40,616 bases of DNA, taken from the NCBI GenBank assembly GCA_028281005.1, contig JANQKS010000104.1:1-40616 (forward strand), written 5' to 3'. This stretch comes from Pseudomonadales bacterium (GTDB lineage Bacteria > Pseudomonadota > Gammaproteobacteria > Pseudomonadales > Azotimanducaceae). Below the pieces are notes generated by a model. That model worked only from the letters and a program-made list of their open reading frames with translations, was not told the origin of the DNA and searched no databases. Each line of letters begins with the position of its first letter. The stretch's first letter is position 1. Position numbers and translations under genes: made by a program. This document shows positions 1 to 7,737 of this stretch, piece after piece.

Positions 1-95
1 ATTGCTCGTCGCAATATCCGGATATTACTCCTCACGCTTCCTTGCCAGCCCAAAGCTGGCGAACTCTGATCCTAAGTTTTCAAGTGGTTTGAGCA

Positions 96-698
96 CTAGT
101 GCGGTTGCGTCGAGTTTGGCAACTCAATCCCTAACGCTTGCAACTGTTTGCCCGCCACCGGATCTCGATTGCGCACCCAGCGCTCATACAGAGCTAAGAC
201 ATCGTCCGCGCTGAGCTGCTCCGCCCGAGAACAGGCGTTCGCCACCATCTCCAGCAGGTGTCCGAACATACAAGCCAGCTCTGCATATATGTGCCGGTTG
301 CCACGGGCGTTATCAGCCAGGTAGTCGTAAGCGCCGCCGCCCATGCCGATGAAATAGTCACGTCCGATGCCGCGTTTTAGATAGCGCTCCGGAAACAGCG
401 CGCCGATGAATAAGGCCATGTCACCCAGTTGTTGCAGCAGTAAACAACGTTCCGAATCCGTCCGCGCCTCACGTGCGTCACCGTATAACAGCGCCAGCGG
501 GCGGAGAGTCAGAGCATCGTTGTCGAACGCAAAGAAGGCATCGCTGCGACCGAAGCGGTCGAGCAGGTTACCCAGATACCAACAGGTGTCTTCCTGTGGC
601 GGTGGATCGATCTGTTTGGCATAAGTACTCAGTTGATCCTTGAAGTACAGCGCTAAAGAAGGCTCGCCCCGGGGCGGTTCTTGCGTATGCCATTGCAT
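96..698 (-). CDS. Conserved hypothetical protein
   Basis: Encodes 200 residues. The ATG is preceded by GGAG at a normal distance, and the gene ends in TAG. No signal peptide or membrane segment is visible. The protein is mostly helical, with stretches such as YLGNLLDRF near residue 45 and LGDMALFIGALFPE near residue 95, followed by a glycine-rich IGMGGGAYDYL. This pattern resembles uncharacterised soluble proteins of about 200 residues found in pseudomonads and other gammaproteobacteria, but I cannot name a function. It stands alone, with a long intergenic region upstream. The call as a real gene rests on length, RBS, composition and recalled family resemblance. Confidence 0.75.
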   Translation of the reverse strand: MQWHTQEPPRGEPSLALYFKDQLSTYAKQIDPPPQEDTCWYLGNLLDRFGRSDAFFAFDNDALTLRPLALLYGDAREARTDSERCLLLQQLGDMALFIGALFPERYLKRGIGRDYFIGMGGGAYDYLADNARGNRHIYAELACMFGHLLEMVANACSRAEQLSADDVLALYERWVRNRDPVAGKQLQALGIELPNSTQPH

Positions 699-860
699 AA
701 AGATCTCCGTGCACGTGCGTTCTATTTATATCTCAAATTCACAAAGATTGCGTACGGTGTAGGCGTAGATCACTGGGAAAAATTCAGAGAATCATCAGGC
801 CGGTAGAACCATTCCGGATCTGTGCCCACTGTTGCGCCACACATGCGCCACACACAACGA

Positions 861-913
861 GGACACCTATCAAGAGTATTTTTCGGATCATAGATGTGTC
901 CGCTCTTTTTTCC
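861..913 (+). terminator. Terminator-like hairpin
   Basis: Arms 861-870 (GGACACCTAT) and 890-901 pair with a two-base bulge and are followed by GCTCTTTTTT. The long loop of about 19 bases weakens the call. No plus-strand gene precedes it, so it may end an unrecognised short transcript or be fortuitous. Confidence 0.3.
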
Positions 914-968
914 ACCGACTCCTACTTTGTATCGGCCATAGTCTCCACTAATTGAGCACTAGCGCTCT

Positions 969-1011
969 GTACCAAGTTGTGCGTGACCCAGCCTGGTGCA
1001 CAACTCGGTAC
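969..1011. repeat. 14-bp inverted repeat, possible upstream activator site
   Basis: Arms 969-982 and 998-1011 are complementary with one mismatch, separated by 15 bases. No T-run follows, so it is a poor terminator. It lies about 215-270 bases upstream of the sigma-54 promoter, a distance at which bacterial enhancer-binding proteins can bind. That role is inference only. Confidence 0.35.
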
Positions 1012-1212
1012 CACACGTCGATTTGTGTTTCATTGTGGCGCACGGTTGCTGTTATGCGTCGGGTCAAGCGAGCCACAAGCCCGTGGGAGGCCGCGGCTTG
1101 AGCTGCTTCAGCCCACCTCAATGCGGGTCTTTGGCTGTGTATCTACAGTCTTTTCTAGTTAAGCCGCGCTTTTCCTATGGTTTTTTCGAGGTTATTCCAC
1201 TTTGTGCGCAAG

Positions 1213-1230
1213 TTGGCACGGCGCTTGCTA
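1213..1230 (+). promoter_or_regulatory. Sigma-54 promoter
   Basis: TTGGCACGGCGCTTGCTA matches the RpoN consensus TGGCACG-N4-TTGCW at every informative position, with the -24 GG at 1215-1216 and the -12 GC at 1227-1228. The predicted start is near 1240, giving a leader of about 90 bases before the acyltransferase ATG. Such promoters need an ATP-dependent enhancer-binding activator. Confidence 0.75.
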
Positions 1231-1329
1231 AACAGATAGCGAGTTTAGTTATCGAGAGAAGCTACTTAGGTAGTTAGCAGGCAGAGCAAGGAACACTCAC
1301 TTTAAGCAAAGAATGACATAGGACCTCAA

Positions 1330-2166
1330 ATGACTACTTCAGCCGCAAACAAACCTGTACTCGATCGTGTCAGCGACATGGCATTACACAGAATGCCTGC
1401 GCAGAAACTGCGTGAACCGCGGGCAAAGAAAGTCCCGCAGCTGTATGAAGAAGATGCGCGCAGATATGCCGGACCACATCGCTGGCAAACTCAGGGTTGG
1501 GCGAAGCTGGTACGTCGTGCTTGGCGCTACCGGGCCTACACGCGCTGGTTCGAACAAGCCTGCGAACACGTTGATGTGCATGGCTTGGAGCACTTGGCAG
1601 ACATTGAGGGACCGTGTGTGTTCATTGCCAATCATGCCAGCCACTTAGACACCCTGGTGGTAGATGAGATTCTGCCGCAAAACGTACGTGAGAATTTGTT
1701 TTTTGGCGCCGCGCAAGACCGCTGGTTCATCAAAGGTAAAAAGAAGCTGGTGACAAAACCTTGGTATCAATCACTTGCGCTGGGCAACTTTCCCATCATG
1801 CGCGGGGGCGGGGCGAAAGCGCTGGAGTATGCAAGCTGGCTGCTGGGTAAACGGAAACACGTTTTCCTGTTTCCCGAAGGCACCCGCGCAACCGCCGATC
1901 ATTTAGGCGAGTTTAAACACGGCGCTACTCTGCTGGCGATGGAACATGGTGTACCCGTGGTGCCCATCTACCTAGCAGGCTTACGTGACCTGCGCCCGAA
2001 GGGCACCCGCGAAGTAAAACGCGGCAGGGTCCAAGTGGAAATTTTGCCGCCGGTGACGTTTGCGCCGGGTAGCGATGTGGCAGCCGCCACCGAGTGTTTG
2101 CACCGGCGGATGAGTCGTGTGCATGCGAAATATGTAAAAGCAGAGGATTTTCGAAGGGCCGCATGA
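1330..2166 (+). CDS. PlsC-like 1-acyl-glycerol-phosphate acyltransferase family protein
   Basis: A 278-residue member of the LPLAT/PlsC family, which moves acyl chains onto glycerol-phosphate or related lipid acceptors at the inner membrane. The catalytic H-x4-D box is NHASHLD (residues 101-107) and the acceptor-binding FPEGTR lies at 181-186. A basic N-terminal extension of about 80 residues precedes the catalytic domain. There is no obvious transmembrane helix, so attachment is probably peripheral. An AGGAC site lies before the ATG. The gene stands alone between a sigma-54 promoter and a strong terminator, so its expression probably depends on a specific signal. The acyl donor and acceptor cannot be read from the sequence. 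Confidence 0.88.
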   Translation: MTTSAANKPVLDRVSDMALHRMPAQKLREPRAKKVPQLYEEDARRYAGPHRWQTQGWAKLVRRAWRYRAYTRWFEQACEHVDVHGLEHLADIEGPCVFIANHASHLDTLVVDEILPQNVRENLFFGAAQDRWFIKGKKKLVTKPWYQSLALGNFPIMRGGGAKALEYASWLLGKRKHVFLFPEGTRATADHLGEFKHGATLLAMEHGVPVVPIYLAGLRDLRPKGTREVKRGRVQVEILPPVTFAPGSDVAAATECLHRRMSRVHAKYVKAEDFRRAA

Positions 2167-2264
2167 CATCCGCCTGACAACGGGTGTTATCTCCAATTGT
2201 TCCTCTCTCCAACCCGGCCGATCCCTCCTCTCCAGGAAAGGCCACTGCGGAACCTTCGAGAATG

Positions 2265-2302
2265 CGTGGCGCTCCCTTACGGGGGCGCCACGTTCTTTTT
2301 TT
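2265..2302 (+). terminator. Rho-independent terminator after the acyltransferase gene
   Basis: Twelve-base arms 2265-2276 and 2281-2292 pair with one G-T wobble around a TTAC loop, followed by TTCTTTTTTT. This is a strong intrinsic terminator. Confidence 0.9.
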
Positions 2303-2365
2303 GCGTCGTGTCTTTGGATCGTGTTTTTCGGTCGTGCGTGGGGCGGCTTGAGAAGGCAACCCCTC

Positions 2366-3523
2366 TTAGAGCGTGCGGCTGATCAACTCTTTCATGATCT
2401 CGTTGGTGCCGCCGTAAATTTTCTGCACCCGCGCATCGCGATACATGCGTGAAATTTCATACTCATCCATGTAACCGGCACCGCCGTGCAGTTGCAGGCA
2501 CTCGTCGATGATCTCGTTTTGCTTCTGCGTACACCAATACTTGGCCATGGAGGCGGTGGACGCATCCAATTCGCCGGCCACGTGTTTGATCAGACATTGA
2601 TCGACAAAGGTGCGGGCGATTAGGGCTTCGGTTTTACATTCCGCGAGCTTAAATTTGCTGTTTTGAAAATCCAGCACGCGCTGGCCAAACGCTTGGCGTT
2701 GTTTCACAAAATCCAGGGTTAAGGCGATCGCCCGTTCCATTTCCACCACCGCCGCCTGGGCGATGTTGAGGCGCTCCTGGGGCAGCTGCTGCATCAGTTG
2801 GATGAAACCCTGGCCTTCGGTCTCACCCAAGCGATTGGTTTGCGGCACACGACAATCTTCAAAAAACATCTCTGAAGTATCCGCCGCGGTTTGTCCAAGT
2901 TTTTTCAGATTGCGGCCGCGCTTGAAGCCGGAATTCTCAGTTTCCACCACAATTAAGCTGATGCCTTTGGCGCCCTGGCTTGGATCGGTTTTAGCCACCA
3001 CAATCACCAGGCCGCAGTTTTGCCCATTGGTGATGTAGGTCTTGGAGCCGTTAATGACGTAATCGTCGCCGTCTTTGCTGGCGGTGGTTTTGACACTTTG
3101 CAAATCAGAACCTGTGTCCGGCTCGGTCATGGCGATGGCGCCGACCATTTCGCCGCTGGCCATTTTTGGCAGCCACTGCTGTTTCTGTGCTTCGCTGCCG
3201 TAGTTGAGGATGTAAGGGGCAACAATCTGGCTGTGGACTTGGTTACCCCAGGCGGCCACGCCGGCACGCACTTGTTCTTCGGCGACCACGGTTTCATGCA
3301 GGTACGAGCCGCCGGAGCCGCCGTATTCGACCGGCATTTCGGCACACAGCAGACCCGCTTCACCGGCTTTGCGCCACGCATCAAGCGGCACTTTACCGGC
3401 CGCTAACCAGTCTTCGTAGTGGGGACTAAATTCGGTTTGAAAAAACTTAGCGGCTGCGTCTTGCAGGATGCGCAGTTCTTCATTCAGCCAAGGGGATTCG
3501 TAGTTCTCAAAAATTTTGGTCAT
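2366..3523 (-). CDS. Acyl-CoA dehydrogenase, long-chain type
   Basis: Encodes 385 residues of the FAD acyl-CoA dehydrogenase family, which introduces the 2,3-double bond in acyl-CoA and passes electrons to ETF. Signature AMTEPDTGSD lies at about 131-140, and the C-terminal LHGGAGYMDEY and IYGGTNEIMKELI stretches are typical. The usual MCAD base position in Y-E-G-T is glycine here, as in mammalian long-chain and isovaleryl enzymes; the base is then expected in LPQERLNIA, Glu250. AGGAG precedes the ATG. The stop-to-start gap from the upstream SMP-30 gene is 24 bases, so the two are probably cotranscribed. Chain-length preference is inferred from the motif only. Confidence 0.93.
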   Translation of the reverse strand: MTKIFENYESPWLNEELRILQDAAAKFFQTEFSPHYEDWLAAGKVPLDAWRKAGEAGLLCAEMPVEYGGSGGSYLHETVVAEEQVRAGVAAWGNQVHSQIVAPYILNYGSEAQKQQWLPKMASGEMVGAIAMTEPDTGSDLQSVKTTASKDGDDYVINGSKTYITNGQNCGLVIVVAKTDPSQGAKGISLIVVETENSGFKRGRNLKKLGQTAADTSEMFFEDCRVPQTNRLGETEGQGFIQLMQQLPQERLNIAQAAVVEMERAIALTLDFVKQRQAFGQRVLDFQNSKFKLAECKTEALIARTFVDQCLIKHVAGELDASTASMAKYWCTQKQNEIIDECLQLHGGAGYMDEYEISRMYRDARVQKIYGGTNEIMKELISRTL

Positions 3524-3547
3524 ATTTGCTGCTCCTAACCGCCGGCT

Positions 3548-4384
3548 TTACGGCCATCCAGCTGCCGGGTAGGGTGCAGGGTGAACCTCCACGCGGGCGT
3601 CCCGGTTGGTGCGACATTGTTTGGGGTCGGAGCTGGATGACGTTAAGACGTACAACTGATCGCCGCCAATCATACAGGCAAAGGCGCCGCGGTCCAGATT
3701 GATGCGGTGGGTAATTTCACCGCCCTCAACTTGGCGCAGGCATTCATTACTTGTGGGTGACGCAGACCAAATGCCGCCGTCACTGTCGAGGCAGATGCCA
3801 TCGGGGACCGCCCCCTGAGGCAACTCCGCCCAAGTGCGTTTATTCGACAGGCTGCCGTCTGGTGCAACGTCATAAGCCGTCAAGCGGCCGCCAAAGGACT
3901 CACCGACAATGAGCGTGTTGCCGTCCGGGGTGATCACCGTGCCGTTAGGGAACATCACATCGTTGTCTTCAACCGTGGCTGAGCCGTCCACATCCACGCG
4001 AATGAGTTCCGCTGGTTTTGGTGCCGCGCCTTGGTGTAAATCGAAACCAAAGTTGCCGACATAAGCACGGCCCTCGCCGTCGACCACCATGTCATTGCAG
4101 TACCAGCTGGCCAGTTGGCTGAGGTCTGCATGTAAATGCAGTTGTTCGCCGTCAAACCGCAGCAGGTGCCGTTTGCGCATGCTGACGATGAGAAGCTCGC
4201 CATTGGGTAGCCAACCTAAACCGGACGGTTCGTCGTCGCTCAAGGTGACCACGGTAGTGGCGCTGCCGTCGAGCTGTACTCTTAGCACTTTCTGATCGTG
4301 CATGTCGGACAGCCATAACGCGCCTTCGTGCCAGCGTGGGCCCTCGCCGAAACACAACCCATCTATGAGGATTTGTTCTGCCAT
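3548..4384 (-). CDS. SMP-30/gluconolactonase family protein
   Basis: A 278-residue six-bladed beta-propeller of the SMP-30/gluconolaconase/LRE family, metal-dependent lactone hydrolases. The metal-site glutamate is in FGEGPRW (Glu14), with further ligands expected in CNDMVVDGEG and VPDGICLDSDGG; propeller repeats such as ITPDGNTLIVGES are visible. A GGAGGG site precedes the ATG. It is the first gene of a two-gene unit with the acyl-CoA dehydrogenase. Family members act on sugar lactones, but many in acyl-CoA contexts have unknown substrates, so the substrate is left open. Confidence 0.9.
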   Translation of the reverse strand: MAEQILIDGLCFGEGPRWHEGALWLSDMHDQKVLRVQLDGSATTVVTLSDDEPSGLGWLPNGELLIVSMRKRHLLRFDGEQLHLHADLSQLASWYCNDMVVDGEGRAYVGNFGFDLHQGAAPKPAELIRVDVDGSATVEDNDVMFPNGTVITPDGNTLIVGESFGGRLTAYDVAPDGSLSNKRTWAELPQGAVPDGICLDSDGGIWSASPTSNECLRQVEGGEITHRINLDRGAFACMIGGDQLYVLTSSSSDPKQCRTNRDARVEVHPAPYPAAGWP

Positions 4385-5026
4385 GTGTCTCCCTCCATAA
4401 ACCTCTACTTTGCAGGTAGCCTAGATTAGCAGGCAGCCGTCTGCAGAATAAGCGCCTGCTAGAAGAAGTCCGGGTGCCGAATAACTTCCAGATCCCCGGA
4501 TAAGTACTTGGGGGTGGGGGTTTGAGCGGCCCAAGTAGTTTCGAGTGTTGAAAATCAGCCTGCCTGTGGGGTGGCAAGTGAGTACCGGCGCTGTTTTTGC
4601 CCGCCACGGGTGGGTCGGCGGGTGTTTCCGGTTTAACAGGGGCAGACGATCCTGCCGTGTATGGCATCAGTAGCGTGATGACTGGGTGTTAGCTATTCCA
4701 GTTGCAACGCCGCATGCACCAACCAATCGAGCCGGTAGTTGTTCTTGGCAAAGTCCAACCGCCAACGCCAGTCAGTTGAGCATCGGTGAAATCTATCTCG
4801 ACCTTTGGGGGATGAAGGATTATCTTTGTCATGGGCGCACTTGTGAGGTGTGGGTTTCGTCACCTGGCATTTTGCCATTTCACCAAGCAATCTGCGCCTT
4901 TTTCATTTCCCCACAAACAACATTAACGCCCTTAACCGGGAATCAAGGGAATAACTCGCACCGAGCCCACGGTTACGGTTTAATGCGCACCTGGAGTTAC
5001 CCACAACTGCGCATAGGAGATACGTA
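4385..5026. other. Intergenic region without a recognisable gene
   Basis: These 642 bases hold no open frame with coding character. A minus-strand frame ending near 4693 finishes in a protein-like tail (RLDFAKNNYRLDWLVHAAL), which could be the end of a decayed gene, but nothing upstream of it looks coding. The promoters of the leftward SMP-30 unit and the rightward lipoprotein gene must lie here; I see no clear boxes. Confidence 0.5.
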
Positions 5027-5386
5027 ATGAATCTGAGCAAAACTCTGATGACCTTAATGTTGGCTGCTGGTGTTTTGGGTTTGGCTGCCTGTGGTCAATC
5101 TGGTGACAGCGCGCCAAGCAGTGCACCGAGTGCACCGGAATCGGCTGCCGAAACGGCGGGTGACGCCATGAGTGACGCCCAAGACATGGTGGAAAACGTT
5201 ATTGATGAAGCCCAAGAACAGGGCGAAGCGATGATGGATGAAGTCACCGAGCAAGGCGAAGCATTGGCTGAGGAGGCGAAAGAAAAAGGCGCTGAGCTGA
5301 TGGAAGACGCCCAACAAGCTGCGGAAGATGCTATGGAAAAGGGTTCTGAGGAACTCGGCTCCGCGCTCGATAGCCTGCAACAGTAG
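5027..5386 (+). CDS. Small helical lipoprotein
   Basis: A 119-residue predicted lipoprotein. The signal peptide ends in the lipobox L-A-A-C with Cys22, so the mature protein is about 98 residues and lipid-anchored. After a Ser/Ala/Pro-rich linker (about 25-40) the rest is one highly charged amphipathic helix with an imperfect period of about 11 residues (EQGEAMMDEVTEQGEALAEE, then EKGAELMEDA), resembling LEA-like or apolipoprotein-like helices. Position +2 after the cysteine is glycine, so there is no Asp retention signal and an outer-membrane location is likely. AGGAG precedes the ATG. Function is unknown; an envelope or stress role is a guess. Confidence 0.82.
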   Translation: MNLSKTLMTLMLAAGVLGLAACGQSGDSAPSSAPSAPESAAETAGDAMSDAQDMVENVIDEAQEQGEAMMDEVTEQGEALAEEAKEKGAELMEDAQQAAEDAMEKGSEELGSALDSLQQ

Positions 5387-5418
5387 GCATGACTTGAGCC
5401 GAGAGCTGCGGCTCAGTG

Positions 5419-5443
5419 TTGGCGTCAGAAACGCCTGACGCCA
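5419..5443. terminator. Stem-loop between convergent genes
   Basis: A perfect 10-base stem (5419-5428 with 5434-5443, loop of 5) lies between the convergent lipoprotein and glutathione peroxidase genes. A smaller hairpin (5396-5401 with 5409-5414) precedes it. There is no clear T-run, so it may act by stabilising RNA ends or only weakly as a terminator. Confidence 0.5.
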
Positions 5444-5479
5444 ATACTTCACCGCACACTGTTACTTCACATACCGCTA

Positions 5480-5959
5480 TTACAATAGGCTAGGCAAACG
5501 TTCCGCAATGTCTTCCGGGGTGGTTTGCGGACCAATCCTCTCTATCACCTGACCGTCTTTCCCGACTAAAAATTTGGTGAAGTTCCACGGGATGTCTTCG
5601 TTACCGTCTTCACCCGGTGCTGCGGCGCGCAGCATTTTGTACAGTTCACAGGCACCGTCGCCGTTCACTTCAATTTTGGCGAACATCGGAAAGTTCACGT
5701 CAAATTTGCTCAGTGCAAACTCTAAGATTTCTTCGCTGGTGCCTGGCTCCTGTGCACCAAACTGGTTGCATGGAAAGGCTAAGACGGTAAAGCCATCGGC
5801 TTGATGTTGTTCTTGCAGAGTACGCAACCCGGCGTACTGGGGGGTGAGGCCTCAGCGGCTGGCGACGTTTACCACCAGACACAGAGTGTCTTTGTAGATG
5901 CTGAAATCGACCGCTTCACCGGTGATGGCATCCATCGTCAAATCATGAAATTGGGTCAT
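5480..5959 (-). CDS. Selenocysteine-containing glutathione peroxidase
   Basis: A complete 159-residue glutathione peroxidase if the in-frame TGA at 5852-5854 is read as selenocysteine 36. The start ATG at 5959 has an AAAGGAC site. Residues 29-42 read VVNVASR-Sec-GLTPQY, the family's active-site motif with Sec in the catalytic position. The other tetrad residues are present: Gln70 in CNQFGAQE, Trp125 and Asn126 in PWNFTKFLV. The enzyme reduces hydroperoxides, with glutathione or thioredoxin as likely reductant. Translation is unbroken on both sides of the TGA, and the family motif is otherwise intact, so a simple nonsense mutation is unlikely. An automatic annotation would give only the 115-residue C-terminal part from a TTG at 5827. 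Confidence 0.88.
5819..5838 (-). promoter_or_regulatory. Candidate bacterial SECIS hairpin
   Basis: Counting the T of the TGA as base 1, bases 17-23 (AGTACGC) pair perfectly with bases 30-36 (GCGTACT) around the loop CGGGTT. Position just downstream of the UGA and a G/U-containing apical loop are what SelB-binding bacterial SECIS elements show. The hairpin lies inside the coding region, as in other bacterial selenoprotein genes. Confidence 0.7.
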
Positions 5960-6121
5960 GGTATGTCCTTTAAATGGTGCATGCATATAACATGGGTTAG
6001 GCGTCGCGAATTGTGTGCTCATATGCACAGCGCGATGCAGTGCGCATGGTAGCGTGCCCGCCGGGATATGGGTACTATCCCCGCCCCTGGGGAGAATTAC
6101 TTACTTGAAAGGAGAATAACT

Positions 6122-7306
6122 ATGCGCGATGTAGTCATCGTAGACAGCGTGCGCACCGGCCTGGCCAAAGCGTTCCGCGGTAGTTTTAACTTAACTCGCT
6201 CTGACGACATGCTGGCGCATTGTATTGATGCTCTGCTCGATCGGAACGATAAAATTTCGCCGGACGAAGTAGAAGACGTCGTGGTCGGCGCTGCCAGCCA
6301 CGCAGGCGAACAAGATGGTAACTTGGCACGACTGGCGGTGATTTTATCGAAACTGCCGGTCACCACCGCAGGTGTGACCATCAACCGCTTTTGTTCTTCC
6401 GGTTTACAGTCTATTGCCATCGCCGCGAACCAGATTGCCTCCGGTCAGACCGATGTCGCCATCGCCGGTGGTGTGGATTCCATTTCCATGCGCAATCGAC
6501 AGAAGCCCGGCAAGTCTGAGCAGAACGCACGTTTGTTGGAAGAAAAGCCAGACATCTTCATGGCCATGGGCAACACCGCAGAAGTGGTCGCACGCCGTTA
6601 TCAGGTAACGCGTGAGATGCAAGATGAGTACGCCTTGCAAAGCCAACAGCGTTATGCGGCTGCGGTTGAATCCGGCAAAGTGGCTGAAGAAATTGTGCCG
6701 ATGCAAGCCACCATGCTGAAAGTCGACAAAGAAACCGGCGAAGAAAGCCACGTCGAAGTTACCGTCGACAAAGATGAGTGCAACCGCCCGCAAACCACGC
6801 TGGAAGGTTTGGCAGGCTTACCCCCCGCTTTTGAAGAAGACGGCAGTGTAACGGCAGGCAACGCATCTCAGTTGTCGGATGGTGCTTCCATGACCATGTT
6901 GATGAGTGCGGAACGCGCCGCGCAGCTGGGTGTTGAGCCGTTAGGTATCTACCGCGGCTTCACCGTAGCAGGCTGTGAACCGGACGAAATGGGTATTGGC
7001 CCGGTGTTTGCGATTCCGCGTCTGCTGAAAAACGCGGGCTTGAGCCAAGATGACATCGACTTGTGGGAACTGAATGAAGCTTTTGCTTCCCAGTGCTTGT
7101 ACTGTCGTGATGCCTTGGATTTGCCCAATGAGCGCTACAACGTGCTCGGCGGCAGCATTTCGATTGGTCACCCCTTCGGTATGACCGGCTCACGCCAAAC
7201 CGGCTTGGTATTGCGTGAATTGCGGCGTCGCAACGCTAAATATGGTGTGGTCACCATGTGTATTGGCGGCGGTCAGGGTGCAGCCGGATTGTTTGAATCT
7301 GCTTAA
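6122..7306 (+). CDS. Acetyl-CoA acyltransferase (thiolase)
   Basis: A 394-residue thiolase that cleaves 3-ketoacyl-CoA to acetyl-CoA and shortened acyl-CoA in beta-oxidation. The nucleophile Cys91 is in NRFCSSGLQ; the second-site His is in [10 protein letters not shown] and the second Cys in [10 protein letters not shown]. The ATG at 6122 is chosen over upstream in-frame starts because GGAG lies just before it and the family begins with this [12 protein letters not shown]-like stretch. It is monocistronic, divergent from the selenoprotein gene and closed by a strong terminator. It could serve fatty-acid degradation together with the dehydrogenase at 2366, but they are not in one operon. Confidence 0.95.
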   Translation: MRDVVIVDSVRTGLAKAFRGSFNLTRSDDMLAHCIDALLDRNDKISPDEVEDVVVGAASHAGEQDGNLARLAVILSKLPVTTAGVTINRFCSSGLQSIAIAANQIASGQTDVAIAGGVDSISMRNRQKPGKSEQNARLLEEKPDIFMAMGNTAEVVARRYQVTREMQDEYALQSQQRYAAAVESGKVAEEIVPMQATMLKVDKETGEESHVEVTVDKDECNRPQTTLEGLAGLPPAFEEDGSVTAGNASQLSDGASMTMLMSAERAAQLGVEPLGIYRGFTVAGCEPDEMGIGPVFAIPRLLKNAGLSQDDIDLWELNEAFASQCLYCRDALDLPNERYNVLGGSISIGHPFGMTGSRQTGLVLRELRRRNAKYGVVTMCIGGGQGAAGLFESA

Positions 7307-7358
7307 GGCACACTAGGCGCCTGATGAAGTGATTTGGCTCATGCCAACGTTCATCCTC

Positions 7359-7400
7359 AACAGCCACAGATGTCGCACATCTGTGGCTGTTTCGTTTCTG
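7359..7400 (+). terminator. Rho-independent terminator after the thiolase gene
   Basis: A perfect 15-bp stem (7359-7373 with 7377-7391) around the loop CGC, followed by a T-rich stretch. Confidence 0.88.
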
Positions 7401-7698
7401 CGGGGAGGTGCAAGCGAAGGGAAGCAGTGGAAAGCGTAACAAAGCTTAAGAAAGCGCTGAAACAAATTGTTACCGATAAGAAATCGGCATGTAACAGCCC
7501 CCCTCGACAATGCGCCCCAGGTAAATTTATCCGTAGTTTCAATCTTCTAAATTCTCGGTAGTATTAGCGGTTGAAGGCAAAATTGTGCCCGTTCCACAGG
7601 CCGAAATTTAGCCAAATGGCCATTACAGAGCCATGCGTTGAGCGCCGGAACGGTTTGTTGATCACCTCAAGCTAGTCAAACCAGTCTAGTCAGGTGAG

Positions 7699-7726
7699 CC
7701 AGACAATTTAGACCAGACAATTTAGA
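7699..7726. repeat. Perfect 14-bp tandem duplication
   Basis: CCAGACAATTTAGA occurs twice in direct succession immediately before the AAAGG site of the gene at 7738. A related CCAGTCTAGT lies just upstream (7681-7690). It may be a simple duplication or a doubled operator. Confidence 0.8.
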
Positions 7727-7737
7727 AAGGGTCGTGA

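Larger units (their letters stand above)
699..1329. other. Intergenic region with regulatory signals
   Basis: This 631-base stretch holds no convincing gene; the short open frames in it look like chance. It contains a terminator-like hairpin (861-913), a long inverted repeat (969-1011) and a sigma-54 promoter (1213-1230) for the acyltransferase downstream. The promoter of the leftward conserved hypothetical gene must lie in roughly 700-860, but I see no clear boxes. Confidence 0.6.
7307..7737. other. Intergenic region before the ompR operon
   Basis: These 431 bases hold the thiolase terminator (7359-7400) and a perfect 14-bp tandem duplication (7699-7726) directly before the next gene's ribosome-binding site. 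No gene is seen. Confidence 0.6.

Noticed and set aside
13-26. 14-bp palindrome AATATCCGGATATT at the window start
   Set aside because: Palindromes of this length are expected by chance in 40 kb and no gene start lies beside it.
4693-4890. Minus-strand frame with a protein-like tail (NNYRLDWLVHAAL)
   Set aside because: Only the last 25 residues look coding and no family could be named; a gene remnant is possible but not supported.
4686-5027. Plus-strand frame of 113 codons before the lipoprotein gene
   Set aside because: No RBS, irregular composition and it overlaps the lipoprotein leader.
5480-5827. A 115-residue truncated glutathione peroxidase starting at a TTG
   Set aside because: The missing N-terminus is present upstream in the same frame with only a TGA at the selenocysteine position; the full gene starts at 5959.
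6068-6121. Eighteen extra codons before the thiolase start
   Set aside because: The GGAG site and family N-terminus support the ATG at 6122.
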